Shown piece after piece: positions 11,865 through 23,510 of a stretch of 64,000 bases of DNA (positions are counted from its first letter, which is position 1; each line of letters begins with the position of its first letter). The DNA is from Acanthacorydalis orientalis (lineage: Eukaryota > Arthropoda > Insecta > Megaloptera > Corydalidae). Below the pieces are notes generated by a model. It searched no databases. It had not been told where the DNA came from and saw only the letters and a program-made list of their open reading frames with translations. The DNA lies in the NCBI GenBank assembly GCA_034766995.1, contig CM068317.1, positions 7,385,001 to 7,449,000 of the forward strand, given 5' to 3'. The position numbers and the translations under genes are program-made.

Positions 11865-11869
11865 ATCCA

Positions 11870-13900
11870 ACATACTTTTATTATTATTGTTTATTTTAAA
11901 AGCATTTTAATATTTATTACATTTTTATTGATATTCAAATTTATTTCGTAATAAAACTGGTTTGTTATTTGACAAATAAATTCTTTTTTATTGATTTCAC
12001 TAGAATACTATTTAAATAAATTTGTTTATCAGTTTCAATATGTTTTATTTGGAATAAAATGTTTATCAGATAGTTATATGGTCAATTTATATAAAAAATA
12101 ACAATTATATAAAAATAATTAAACTTAAAAGTGGTGTGATTTTCGTTAAATTATTAAATAATAACTACTAATTCAATCGTTTTTAGATTTTCCATGCTTT
12201 AAATTTTCTTTAAAGCACGTTTTAACATAAATTTAAGTACGGTTTTCAATATATTTTCAGTGCTTATTTCTTTCTAGTATTCACCTTTTGTTGTTCTAAG
12301 ATCTTTATTTTTAAACTGTTTATTAGATCTGTTTTTTTATTTTGAAGGTAAATCTGTAATATCAAATCTGAAATATGTTCGAGAAATGTATAAATGAGGT
12401 ATGGCCTATATATTTCAAAGAATTTTCTAAATTATTTGAGTGTTTTTGCATCAAATTGTTCATATCTTTGTTTATAGAAAAAACATTAATTTTAGTCTTT
12501 AAAATTTAAATTCCATTATCAATTATTAAAATGTTCTTACGATGGACATAAAAAGGAAGCGATAATATAGGTTTTGGAAGGTTTGAATTTGAATTCAAAA
12601 TTAATTTACGTAAAGAAGAATAATTTAAAAAATGTTTCAGATTGATTAATTTAATGAAAAAAATATCTAGTCTTGATTTTCTAAATTTTACAAAATGCAC
12701 ATTTTCTATCTATATAAATCTTACTATTACAAAACAATAGACGCAAAAAAAATGAGGAACTTAAATTATAGACCACTTATGAGTAAAATGAATTATAATT
12801 TTTCAACTATATGGAAGAAAATGAGTTAGTATGTAAAGATGAATTGTGTTTAAAAACTTATTTGCCAACTTCTTCTAAAAAAAACTCGTTGAGTTTCTTT
12901 AGGTTTACCTATCTCGTTACCTTTGTCCATCTCAATTAGACATTCATCTATCAAAAAAATAAAAGAGTAGATCGATTTGTACATTTCATATCTCTGATAA
13001 TATTTATAGCTTATAAATGTTAACTTTTCATTCAATTATAATTCTATTGAAGTTAACAATCGGATTAAGTAGCCAAAACTTGAAGTCAACCACTTAAAGA
13101 GCTTAAAATTATTCTTATTGAACCATTTTTTTGTTTAATATGAGATATAAATATCTAAATTATCTTACTAGAAATGTTCATTTTGATACTAACTACAAAT
13201 CTATGAAAAAGAGGATAATCACTCAGTATAATCTGATAAGAATTTGAATTTACTTTCATCTCTGATTTAAGAATATCACATTTACATTCGTTTCAAATAA
13301 TTTTACCTCATTATAAATTTTCTCCTCATATTTTTTTGATAATATGTACGATTCTCATATTTCGTTCTGGTAATTATTGTATCTCTGTAAGTCATCCGGA
13401 TTGAACTTTTCTCATCGTTGGATAATACACTGTTTAATTAATTATGTATTTTGTGGAATTTTTGTATCTCATATTTTTTTATAATATTTTTTTAAAAAAA
13501 CTGTTGGTATTGAACTTATTATTAATTTCTTTATTTAATGGATAAAAACTTTCACGTTACTGAAATTATCTTTCAGTGAACATTTAAATTCCTTACTCCA
13601 TTTTTCGATTTGATAGGTTTATAATAAATCTAATTCTATGCTTTTGTATTTAAATTAACGAAAATTTGCTTCTCTTTTACTTATTTTAATACCAATTTTC
13701 TTCATTTTTTGTGCGACTCTTTATAAGACAATTGTTAGACAGTTCTATAACTTATGCAATTTCCCAATATGATTTATTTTAATTTCAAAGAACATCGATG
13801 TGTCCTTTTTTGAAAATTTATTAACTGCTTTCTTCTAGACATTTTATTATTATGATAAAATTGCTGATGTTTCTTTATATCATATCACAGATATTTTTTA
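11870..13900. other. AT-rich stretch, nothing recognised
   Basis: No (TA)n arrays, transposon ends or protein domains recognised. Small open frames at 12506-12700 and 12850-13035 look like chance. Confidence 0.5.
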
Positions 13901-13910
13901 TAAACGACAA

Positions 13911-13996
13911 GCTTGATAAATCACAGTAATGAGTTCATTATTATGAACTCATTACTGTGATTTATCAAGCATAAACGTAACTATTGTTACGTTTAT
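13911..13996. repeat. Two adjacent perfect hairpins with identical TATT loops
   Basis: Hairpin 1: a 28-base arm 13911-13938 pairs perfectly with 13943-13970 around the 4-base loop TATT. Hairpin 2 follows with no gap: an 11-base arm 13971-13981 pairs perfectly with 13986-13996, again around TATT. No mismatches were seen in either stem. The sequence ATAAACG at the start of hairpin 2 also occurs just upstream of hairpin 1 (about 13900-13906). This could be a recent snap-back or template-switch product, a foldback element or an RNA hairpin. Confidence 0.92.
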
Positions 13997-14629
13997 GTTC
14001 TATTAGAAATAAAAATTCTGGTAATCTAGAAAAATAGCCATCATATGTAGTTTATTTGGTTGGTTATTTGGTGCTTACAGACACGTCGACAACTAAGGTT
14101 ATATATTTGATTTAGAATTATATTGTTACAATATGGAATTATTTGCAAATATAATTGTACCAGTAGTTTCAAAACATTTCAAGTGGTAAAATTATTACAA
14201 ATTCCTAATATGTATAATTGTTATGATAAAAAACTAATCCCAAGCAATAATTTTATTTATTTCAATAGTGATTCTTGCCATAATACACTTTTCTTGAATT
14301 CTGTTTCCAAATTTGTGTACAATAAAAATTCTATCATTTTGACAAACAAAATTTTGAATCATTCAAAAAGATAAATTAATGATATTAGGAAATTTCCATT
14401 CACCTAGAGTCATTAATCTGTCTCTCTCTTCTTGGTGTATCGATTTCAATGAAAATAAATGTATTTGTATTTTTTTAATGAATGAAACTAACCTAAAAAC
14501 ATCAAATATACACTATTTAGTGAATTATAATATTTAAATTAAATTATAGTATAAATTAAGCACTAATGAAATCTTCAATTTATCCTGATGACTATCGTTT
14601 TTTAATTTTCTATTTTCTAGTACTAGTTC

Positions 14630-14668
14630 GGTTACATGGTTTACATTCGGTTACATTCGGTTCGGTTC
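14630..14668 (+). repeat. Short tandem GGTTACATTC-like repeat
   Basis: CGGTTACATGG, TTTACATTCGG, TTACATTCGG and TTCGGTTC follow each other as imperfect ~10-mers. Confidence 0.7.
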
Positions 14669-14679
14669 ATTTTAAGGTA

Positions 14680-14708
14680 GATTTTATATAACTCAGTTAT
14701 ATAAAATC
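14680..14708. repeat. Perfect 13-bp inverted repeat, 3-base loop
   Basis: GATTTTATATAAC at 14680-14692, loop TCA, and its exact reverse complement at 14696-14708. Confidence 0.9.
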
Positions 14709-14719
14709 AGCCTAAGATA

Positions 14720-16930
14720 TGCTGAAACTAATACTGGAAAACAGAAACTCAAGTGATTATAAGGGACAAGGAGTAGTAGAACAACACATCAATGAGATCA
14801 CAGGCATAAAAATATACAATTACTAATTTAATATCTCAAAGGTTATTCTCATTGTTATATTATTAATAAAAAAATACAATGTAGAAATTTATATAATTAT
14901 GAAAAAGTCATGATACTAATAGATGAGTATAGTAAATACGACAATTTTAAAAATATTTGGAGAGAAAGAAGTTTTAACCGCAATTGGTTCAGTTTTTGCA
15001 TTGTCAGATGTGCAATATGTGGTCGTGCAAATGAAAAATGTTTTATTTTGGCAACTCCTGATGCATTTTATTAATTTCTTAGAAGGTTTTTTCTGCTGTA
15101 TTAGTTTTAATAGACTTTAAATAATATTTTATATTATTTTAAACAAAACTTCCAAGTTGTTTCCCTACTTATATAAAAAATTACATTTTTTAATTTAAAA
15201 ATTTATCTGAATCAATTTTTACTCTTAACTATTTCCTAATGAACAAAAAATTTGGCTAAACAACCTCAAATTATTCAATAAAGCAGTAAAGAAAAGAAAT
15301 ACATATTAATTTTCATATTTGCTATATTAGTTTTATTAACTTATTCACTTTTTTCAAGTTAAATTGTATAAAATTGGTAAAATACTTTCCATTTTAAACA
15401 TTTATTATAAATCTGACGTTTAATTATTTATACTTTAAGTATATAAGTATGAATTTAATTTTCGTTCATTTTATAGTTTCATACAATTATATAAATAATT
15501 GTACTACAAAATTAAAAAAATGAACATCATTATAATTCTTTTATAAATATAATATTAAGTTTTCAAACTAATTTTTCTATAATCAATCTTATTTTATATT
15601 ATTCTAACAATTATTAAAGAGCAATACCTCTATATTTTGTTCAGTAATGAATTAGAAAAATGATTTGTTAATAACAAACATGTGTTTTCAAGTAAACATT
15701 ATCATTTTATTCAATACAAGTGTATTTATAAATTCATCGTGCCTTGACATAAAAAATATGAATTTAATGGTTTTGATCAAAGTTAATGACTGTATTTATT
15801 GTCAAAAAGATTTTTTTTATAGTAGATTGGTTAATTTTTTTACGTTCTTTATTATTTTTAATAGTTTCTCACTAATTGTTGTAAATTAGGGTAACAAAAT
15901 ATTGACTAAACCTTTATTAATGTCTTTAAAAGTATAATTAAATTGGTTTTGTAATGAAGAAATATTTATAAATGATAAATATTATTAGAAAAAAATTTCG
16001 TTACACATGAATATTTTTTTATTCCTCAAATATCATACATAATACTCTTCTGTAACATATCGTTTACCGGACGATGGAATCTCTACCAAAACCTGCATAA
16101 GAAATACAACTAGAAACACAATGACGGACTTAGATTTTAGCGTTGGCGATGTTACTTTGACAACTGAATACAAATATTGTGTATACTATGAGAATAGTTC
16201 TGTTGATAAAGCTGTGAAGTTAGAAACTCCATAGTTAAAGTTGAAAGATATTTACTTTCTACTCGGATGTTAACTTCATCTTTTATAACTGACGTTAAAT
16301 AAATATTCTATAAAATTTATAAGTTTGTTCATCAAATCAAAAGTTGTAAGTTTAAATCGCGTCACTTTAAAATTCACTGCATATATTTTGTACTCTTTTT
16401 GGTAAGAAGTTCTATGATATCAATGAATTTTTCTCTCAAAATTCAATTTTCTTATCAACCACCATGTATTTCCGTAAAAGTTATTTTTTTTTTAAATATT
16501 TGTAAGTTTTATAATTAAAAAAAAAAACATAATGAAAAATATTAATTATTTTATTTTTATCTGTCATGACTGAAAAGTGTTAATTTTCTGACAAGATTTT
16601 ATTTGTAATTATCCAAACTTTACCAGTTTCAGTATCTGTGTACCTTCAATCGTATTTGACATCAAAATTATGCCAAAAATCATAATTGCGTTTCTACTTT
16701 TTTATTATAAAATGATCAATAATTAATTGTTGAACTTTTTGATTAGAAATACTATTAATATAATGAAAATTCATTTATGAAAGTGAGTTTACCCAAAATG
16801 CCAATAATTGTATTTATAAATTTCATTTAATTCACTTACATTTTTATAGCATGTAATTATTTAATAATAAATCAATTATTGATTGTATTTTTATACTATT
16901 TCTTAATAATAATAATTTTGTGTATAAAAT
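14720..16930. other. AT-rich stretch, nothing recognised
   Basis: Includes small unrecognised open frames (14923-15120, 15665-15889) and a slightly less AT-rich part around 16060-16260. No domain, repeat family or RNA gene identified. Confidence 0.45.
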
Positions 16931-16944
16931 GCCTATGTAATATA

Positions 16945-18130
16945 TTGGGTCATCTCGTAAGTAATGCGGTTATTAAAATAAGTTTTGAACTAGTGAAAAA
17001 AATTGACGTTTTAATTTTGATCTAAAATATATTTTCTGTTATTTAAAACTTTTTTCCATCTAATTCTTAACTTTTTAATACCCTAACTATAAAACCGTCT
17101 GGGCTTTGCATTAAAGAAAGAATTGAGCTCTCTTCGAACATCACTCTTTTTATTAAACCAATTTCCATTGATACGATTTTAGAGACTTGGGAATAGATAA
17201 TAATCCGATGGCGATAGATCAGAGGAATATGGTGATAAACCATAACTTTCTATTCAAATTGCCACAGTTTTTGGATAGTTTTACGTACTATGTAAGGCCG
17301 GGCGTTGTCGTGGTGAAAAATTACACCCTTTCTGTTGGTTGTTGCTGGCCGTTATTAATCAATGATTTTTTTTATCCGTACCAGTTGTTTACAATACAAC
17401 TCTTTTGTGATCGTTCGATTCTCTGGTAATAGCTCTCAATGGATAATTCGTTCCATATCCCACCAAATAGACAACATACCATTTTTTGGATGAAGTCCTA
17501 ATTTCGTAGTTGAAGATTATGTTTCCTTATGGTCAACCCATTATATTCGACGTTTAATGTTGTTACAAACTATCCATTTTTCCAGTTAGAATTCTTCAGA
17601 AATGGAGTGTTTTTCAATCGGCATAATTGAAAAGTACAAATGTCCACACCTTGTTTTAAATTGAAGTATGATAACTCGTGCGAAACCCATTGACCCAGCT
17701 TAAAAACATTCTCAATTACTTTCGGTTGCCGATGAATGGTTGAACGTGTTGTTTGAGCTTCTTGGCTAACTCTTCTACCATTGAACCAGTTTTTTTATCC
17801 CACTAGTGTTTGCAGGATACCATTATCAAACTTTTTCCGAGCTTCTAACCTTTTCGTATCTTCAAAGTTGTAGTCCCCGGACCGAAATCGTTGAAACCAT
17901 CTTTTTCCTCTTGGATAAGACAAATAACATCTGAACCATAAATTTACCACAATTTTTTTACAACAGTTGTAACGATGTTGGTTTGACGAAAGTCCTAATC
18001 AAAATATGCATAATCTATTTTTTTTGGCACTTCCATGATAACTAATATTTTTTCTTATAAATTTGTCTGATTACTGTTAATCTTTCACGATAAGATTGAG
18101 AAAACATTACTTAAAATGGGCCAGTATATG
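16945..18130 (-). mobile_element. Decayed near full-length mariner (DD34D)
   Basis: On the minus strand, broken frames cover a mariner transposase from N to C terminus. From the 5' side: GDYNFED in the HTH region near 17880, WIVCNNIKRR near 17560, then HHDNARPY near 17300 and SPSDYYLF near 17190, followed by a diverged C-terminal tail. Between the HHDN Asp and the PSD Asp there are 34 residues once a single-base frame change is allowed, the DD34D spacing of mariners. The 3' terminal repeat is TTGGGTCATCTCGTAAGTAA starting at 16945, preceded by TA. I could not find the matching 5' end, so the upper boundary is approximate. Confidence 0.8.
16990..18120 (-). pseudogene. Mariner transposase pseudogene
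   Basis: DDE-type cut-and-paste transposase, inactivated by numerous stops and frame changes. The second and third catalytic Asp codons survive (HHDNARPY, SPSDYYLF). The region of the first catalytic Asp is disrupted just upstream of WIVCNN. Open frames on the opposite strand in this interval (for example 17187-17429) are antisense shadows of it. Divergence looks greater than for the 23.5 kb mariner, suggesting an older insertion. Confidence 0.8.
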
Positions 18131-18419
18131 CATCTGATACGTTATTGCAACAATTAGTATTTTTCCGAGAGTAAAAATACTTTTAATTGGCTTGAATTCT
18201 TTGAAAAAATTGTAAATTAAAAATGTTTTATTTATTTTCACGTGTATTTTATTTTTGAAACAAATAACGAAACAATAATAAGTGAATGATGTTATAAATG
18301 AAAATATCTCTTTGTATCATATTTCAAACAGCCATCAAAATTTATAAACAATGAGTAAAAACGTAGTTTATTTATAATGTGTTTCACGTACTTCAAGTAC
18401 CTACTAAATGTTTCGAAGA

Positions 18420-18720
18420 ACGAAATAAATTATTTAAAACCGTACCGTTGTTACGCCACTGACGCGTTCAACGTTCGTACGGTTCTCGTGCGTGCGTGCG
18501 TGCATGCTCGCGTGCGTGCGTGCGTTAGCTACGAATCACACCATTTCCGTATTGTGTTATTACGTCTCTGTTGATACGGTACGCGGTGCATAATGTTTTC
18601 TCACTCCATCACAGGTCACACGTATACCTCGGTGCTGAATCGACCTAACGTCCGGTTATTTTTTAAACCGACGATTTCGAGGTCCTTGCTAGCGGGATTG
18701 TGGCCGAGAAAACGTATTCT
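18420..18720. other. CpG-rich island containing a GTGC tetranucleotide repeat
   Basis: The interval is one of the most GC- and CpG-rich of the window and contains (GTGC)n-like repeats at 18488-18525. Open frames cross it (18377-18574 plus, 18616-18834 minus) but neither has a recognisable domain. A promoter, first exon or regulatory element is possible but not shown. Confidence 0.4.
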
Positions 18721-18968
18721 TGTCATTTTTTTCATAGATAGGTTAATATTTTTGTAGTGGTTCACGTTTTTTTTCTGATAAACGATGCATATAAAATAAT
18801 GTTTATATTTTTTTATTCTTCCGTTTTCATTCATCGCTTTTAATACTTTAATTTATTTTGATGACTACATTTTCTTTTGATGACAAACGAAATTGAAGTC
18901 GGCATTCTGGGAATATTATATAACGAATTTAAATTATAAATATAATATCTTGTTTTTAAATGTATATA

Positions 18969-19534
18969 TTAGGTTGGTAGAAAAATAATTGCGGTTTTCA
19001 TTTTCTGAATTCTAACCATTATTTTTTGCAATGAAAGTGTCGTTTCATTGTTTTCATGTTAATATCATTTTAAAGTGCATTTTTCGTTCTATGTTATAAT
19101 AACATCGATTTTGTTTTTTTTTATTAATTTTGTTTCAAATTAGACTATTGAATTAAAGATGGAAAAGTAGCAAATGAGACAATTTTTTGTGTAAGCTCAA
19201 AACGGGTGATAAAGCAGCCGAAACAGCTTGTAAATTAAACGATGCTTTTGGTATGGGTACTGTTAAGAAACATACGGTGCAATAGTGGTTCCAAAAATTT
19301 CGTATCGGGGATGAAAGTCTTGAAAATGAAGAAGGTCGCGGACGTCTTACTTCCGGTCATAACGACCAATCGAGGGTGTTAGTTGAATCAGAACCCGCCC
19401 AAAACAATTCGAGTGCCTGCAAAAATGTTAGGAGTTAATCATCTCACAGTCCAGGTCCACTTAAAACCACTTAAATTAAAAAATATAAATGAATTTGAAG
19501 ATCATAAACTTCAATTATTTTTCTAGCAACCTAA
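18969..19534 (+). mobile_element. HTH-only mariner derivative, copy 3
   Basis: Complete 566 bp element: starts TTAGGTTGGTAGAAAAATAA and ends in the inverted repeat AATTATTTTTCTAGCAACCTAA, with TA on both sides (18967-18968 and 19535-19536) as the expected target duplication. The architecture is the same as copies 1, 2 and 4. Its ends are the best preserved of the family and define the boundaries used for the others. Confidence 0.92.
19187..19470 (+). pseudogene. Mariner transposase N-terminal (HTH) fragment
   Basis: Frame reads KTGDKAAETACKLNDAFGMG, a stop in the WW pair of the TVQ*WFQKF motif, then GDESLENEEGRG and a NDQ segment, followed by VLVESEP and a diverged second half. It ends in the family's 3' terminus without any DDE domain. 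At least one nonsense codon and a frame change make it non-functional. Confidence 0.82.
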
Positions 19535-19539
19535 TATAA

Positions 19540-21040
19540 TAGGAGGATAAAAAATAAATTATCATGCTATTCAATTACTCTAGAATAAAAATTAATAAAT
19601 AAGTCAAATATGTATTCATTATTAGGGTTTATGTCTTAGAACAGTTTCATATTTTAATATAAATGTGAAGAAATATTTGAACATTGAAAAAAATTGAAGT
19701 TTTTAACATTGAATAACCAAAATGTGAGCAATATGAATCAATTTCAGTTTTATGTTTATTATGCTATTAGAAAAAAAATCTTTCTAACATTAAAATGAGA
19801 AATTTTCAATATTTTGAACTCTTAAAGTCTTTTACAAGTTTGAGTAGTATTTGAGAACCACAGTTATTTTTTGTAATTGTAAATTCTTCCCATAGATATT
19901 TCTGTATCAGATTTTATATAAAAAAATAGATTCGATCTAACAAAATCTAAAAAAAAGGCTTGATGAGTACCAATATCCTTCAAAAAATATTGATTTTACA
20001 GATGATTTCGAGGACCTTGATAACATGTTTCAATAGATGAACACATACATTCTGTAGATAAACACATGATCTACTGATTTTACAAATTTACTATTAGAAA
20101 TAATATCTAAAATTGTTAAGAAATATTTTCAACAAATACAATACTGTTGTTTGATAGTAAAATATAAAAATAACAATTAGATACCGAAAAGAATAAGTTT
20201 AGAACTATATATCATTAAAGCATATTTTTTATTTCTATTTTTTTTATTTAATAATTTATGTATTTAATTTATATATTTTTCAAAACGTTTATATATTAAA
20301 ATATTCTTCAACTAGCAGACAATGATTACTTATATTTTCTCTATGTTAAAAATATTCTTGTTAATATTATTTAGTAAGAAAAACAGACATGAATTCACTA
20401 AATAAATAATATAAAAATATTATAATTGTAAATAAACCAAAAAATAAAACTTATTCCATCTTAAGTACGTTTTATATTTTTTTTCTATGAAAATGTGCAA
20501 TAATTTATAACAAAAGATAATAATAACACAGTCAGGCATGAATAATATATTTAATAACAGTAATTCTATTTCTAAATAAATATAGGGTTTGTAAAATTGT
20601 CACTGTGTTTCATAACCAATAATAAAAAGTGTACATGAAAAAGGAATTGGTTCACATCAAAAGAACATCGAAAACATACTCAATAATTTATAAAAACACC
20701 GAAACATAAAACATTGACCGGGATTCGTAAGCTTTTATGCATGAAATGTCGGGTTGTGTACACTGTAAATATTTAAATATTTCAGCGTTCAACAATAACA
20801 TTACATATTTTATCCAGAAATATTTCAACATTTTCGTATATTTTATACTCATAATTTGTATTTTATTTCTTTTGAAATTAAATATGATTGCACAGAGTTT
20901 CTAAAAATAGTTTTAAGTTGCAATCTGTTCTATTTTGAAGTCATGTAATTAAATTTATCTAAAATCAATATATACATATAAGGGGAAAGACGATTAATAA
21001 AAAAACTATATAGTTGAAATATACGTCTACCATTTTTTAA
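19540..21040. other. AT-rich stretch, nothing recognised
   Basis: No microsatellite array, domain or repeat copy seen. Confidence 0.5.
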
Positions 21041-21044
21041 ATAA

Positions 21045-21360
21045 AAGTAGGGAGCTCTTCCCCCTGCTCGATGAGCTCACCAATACCCGTGGGAGCTTTG
21101 GCACTGATCGCTAAAGCTCGCTCTCCCCTAACAAATAACAGAAATTAACAAATTATACACACAAATAATCCACCTAAAATTTAATTCATAAAATGTTTAT
21201 TAGAAAAGTTTATAAAAATTAATAACAAAATACAATATTTAAATGTGTAACACATTTTTTACTCTAAAGCTTCAGTGTATACAATATTTACACTGAAATC
21301 GTATACCATGTGATTGATATCAACCAATCAGAGAATGAATAAAAGTCACAGAAACGACAT
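21045..21360 (-). repeat. Unclassified GC-ended dispersed repeat, copy 1
   Basis: Read on the minus strand: a TGATTGGTTGATATCAATCA start, then GTATACGATTTCAGTGTAAA, then CTGAAGCTTTAGAGTAAAAA, then an AT-rich body with CTTTTCTAATAAACATTTTA, then a GC-rich end beginning TTAGGGGAGAGCGAGC and containing GAGCTC twice. The same order of blocks occurs at 38280-38662 and 43097-43480. No coding capacity is seen. A short inverted repeat (TTCAGTGTA ... TACACTGAA) lies in the middle. Could be an LTR, SINE-like or MITE-like family; I do not recognise it. Confidence 0.75.
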
Positions 21361-21564
21361 CAATGTTTCATTTTTATAATATAGAAAGATTTCAATATAA
21401 TTTTCATTCTGTATTTTTATTTTAATGTTTTTTTTTACTTTACTTTATTCATTTCTTCTAAATTATCAAGTTTCAAACACATGTACAAAGAAATTTTTTT
21501 GTTTCCATAAATAGATTATTCCCTCATTTCACAACCAAGAAAAAAATGTTCAATAAATGATTTT

Positions 21565-21680
21565 TGATTACTGCTTATGCGCATTTCTATAAAGTTTCCA
21601 TCATCATCATCCTTAGAACATTAAGATACTGAATTTTTTTGTACCTTAGCGCTCATCATTTATTAGATATTTTAATTTAA
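21565..21680 (-). repeat. Old dispersed repeat, copy 2
   Basis: On the minus strand: CAGTATCTTAATGTTCTAAG, GATGATGATGATGG, ATGCGCATAAGCAGTAATCA, CATTTATTGAA, matching the block order at 45185-45300. Confidence 0.45.
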
Positions 21681-21689
21681 TCATTTATT

Positions 21690-22720
21690 GAATCTTTTGA
21701 TTAACCTTTTTGTGATTTGTAAGAATAATTTATTAGTGAAAGCAAGTTTAGAAATAGACCAGAATTCTATTGTGATATTCTTTGTTTTGAAAGTTGTAGC
21801 ATAACATTATTTAAACTAATAAATTGTGACTGATACTAAATTTATATTTATTTGATAATTTATTTATTCTGATACTGAAATTTACAATATGGATAATGTT
21901 GAGAAGTTTGTGATAGGTGTTAAAAGTTCATATTTAGTTGTAAAAGTCACCAAACGAAAAATGAAAGTTTAATTCACATTTTTTGATACATTTTTTGCAT
22001 TGGTTGAATTCACTATCGAAAATTAATTATTTTTTTAATCTTACCAAATATAAATAAATTCTAATTAAAAATTATCAATGATTATATCTGATTGTTACTT
22101 GAGCGAATTTTTATGGAAATATCATCATTCTCTGAGTATTAAGCTAGAGAAAAATCTAAATGCGCAAAAATAATAATTCAAAAAGAATAATAATTATTTA
22201 TTTAAAATTTTAATTAGAAGTTTTTTGATTTTCGAGTAAGAAAATAATTATTCTACGAAAAAAAATTTTTTATCAAATGAAAACTACAATTTAGTTTGAG
22301 TTGACTTTTAGTTAATTGTTAATTTTTTAATGTGATAAGAAATTGATGTTATTTTAAGATTTAATACTTAAAATATAATGAATATATCACTTAATCTCTA
22401 GAAGTCAAAGAATATTTCCCAGTTTTAATTCTAATAAAAAAATAAGTTCAATATCTTATCAAAAATGTGTCAATAAAATATCATTTTGCATACAAAAAAA
22501 ATAAGTCCTATTACACGATCAATTTTTTCGTGATGGTTATTAGTTATGTAATTATTTTTTAAGAAAGTAAATCAATGTGCTTCATTTATAGTAGATAATT
22601 AATTTTCATATATATTTAGTTGACAGTATATTGAAAATAAACAAGTTGAAATTCTATTATTAATTTGTTAGTTATGAATGTGTCGTATTTTAATTACAGT
22701 ATATAATCAGTTTTATGCTG
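21690..22720. other. AT-rich stretch, nothing recognised
   Basis: Possible very diverged fragment of the old dispersed repeat near 22110-22170; otherwise nothing. Confidence 0.4.
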
Positions 22721-22724
22721 GTTT

Positions 22725-22730
<6 letters not shown>

Positions 22731-22780
<50 letters not shown>
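22731..22780. repeat. (AT)n microsatellite
   Basis: Pure alternating run. Confidence 0.95.
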
Positions 22781-22784
<4 letters not shown>

Positions 22785-22879
22785 ATATATAATACTATTT
22801 AATTATCGTTAGGTTGTAATTGGATCCAATGAATAATAATTTAATCAAAACTTTATAACGCATATAGTATCATTCTCAC

Positions 22880-23120
22880 AAACTATTCATTACAGTTGCT
22901 TGCTGGTTTTGTGATCAAGCTTCATTGTATAGGCCACAGTGTTATTTTATCGACACCTCATTGTGAATTCTCCCGGGATAGGAAGGTCCGCTATGATCAA
23001 CGTAACCCTTTCTTGTCCGGAACTTGAAACTCTAGATATAAGGGTTTTATACCCGCAAGTTGTGTGAACAGTGTTGTGCTAAATTGAGTAAATAGTTACC
23101 GGTAGGTGGACAGTATACAT
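22880..23120. other. GC-richer island, function unknown
   Basis: Contains TCTCCCGGGATAGGAAGGTC, CTTGTCCGGAACTTG and TACCGGTAGGTGG, far less AT-rich than its flanks. No open frame of note. Confidence 0.35.
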
Positions 23121-23510
23121 AGATTCACTAATTGATTGATAAATAGGAAATTCGAAATTTTCGGTCTGATAACTTTTTATTGGAGGTAGATGTTTTATTA
23201 ACATATAAGATATTCTTTTTTACAGCTTCATAATATGTTATTTTAATCTATATGCAGTTTACGTTAAAATATATATTTATAACGTTAATTAATCATATAA
23301 CTCAATAAACATAACAATTTTTTCATAATATAAAATTTTACTTTTATTATTGAATATTTGAAAAATCAGTCATGTTATTAGGTTGTAAACTTTCATATTT
23401 AACTAATCATCTTCTCAAACATTTATTTATCAATTAACTGCTTCAAAATTTAGTGTATTATTTTAAATTCACAATAATATTTTTGGTGTTTAGAATAGGA
23501 TACAATTTTA

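Noticed and set aside
16129..16242. Short plus-strand frame starting MTDLDFSVGD
   Set aside because: Only 37 codons, no splice context and no recognised family.
22880..23120. GC-richer block considered as an LTR
   Set aside because: No TG...CA boundaries with a target duplication and no second copy in the window.
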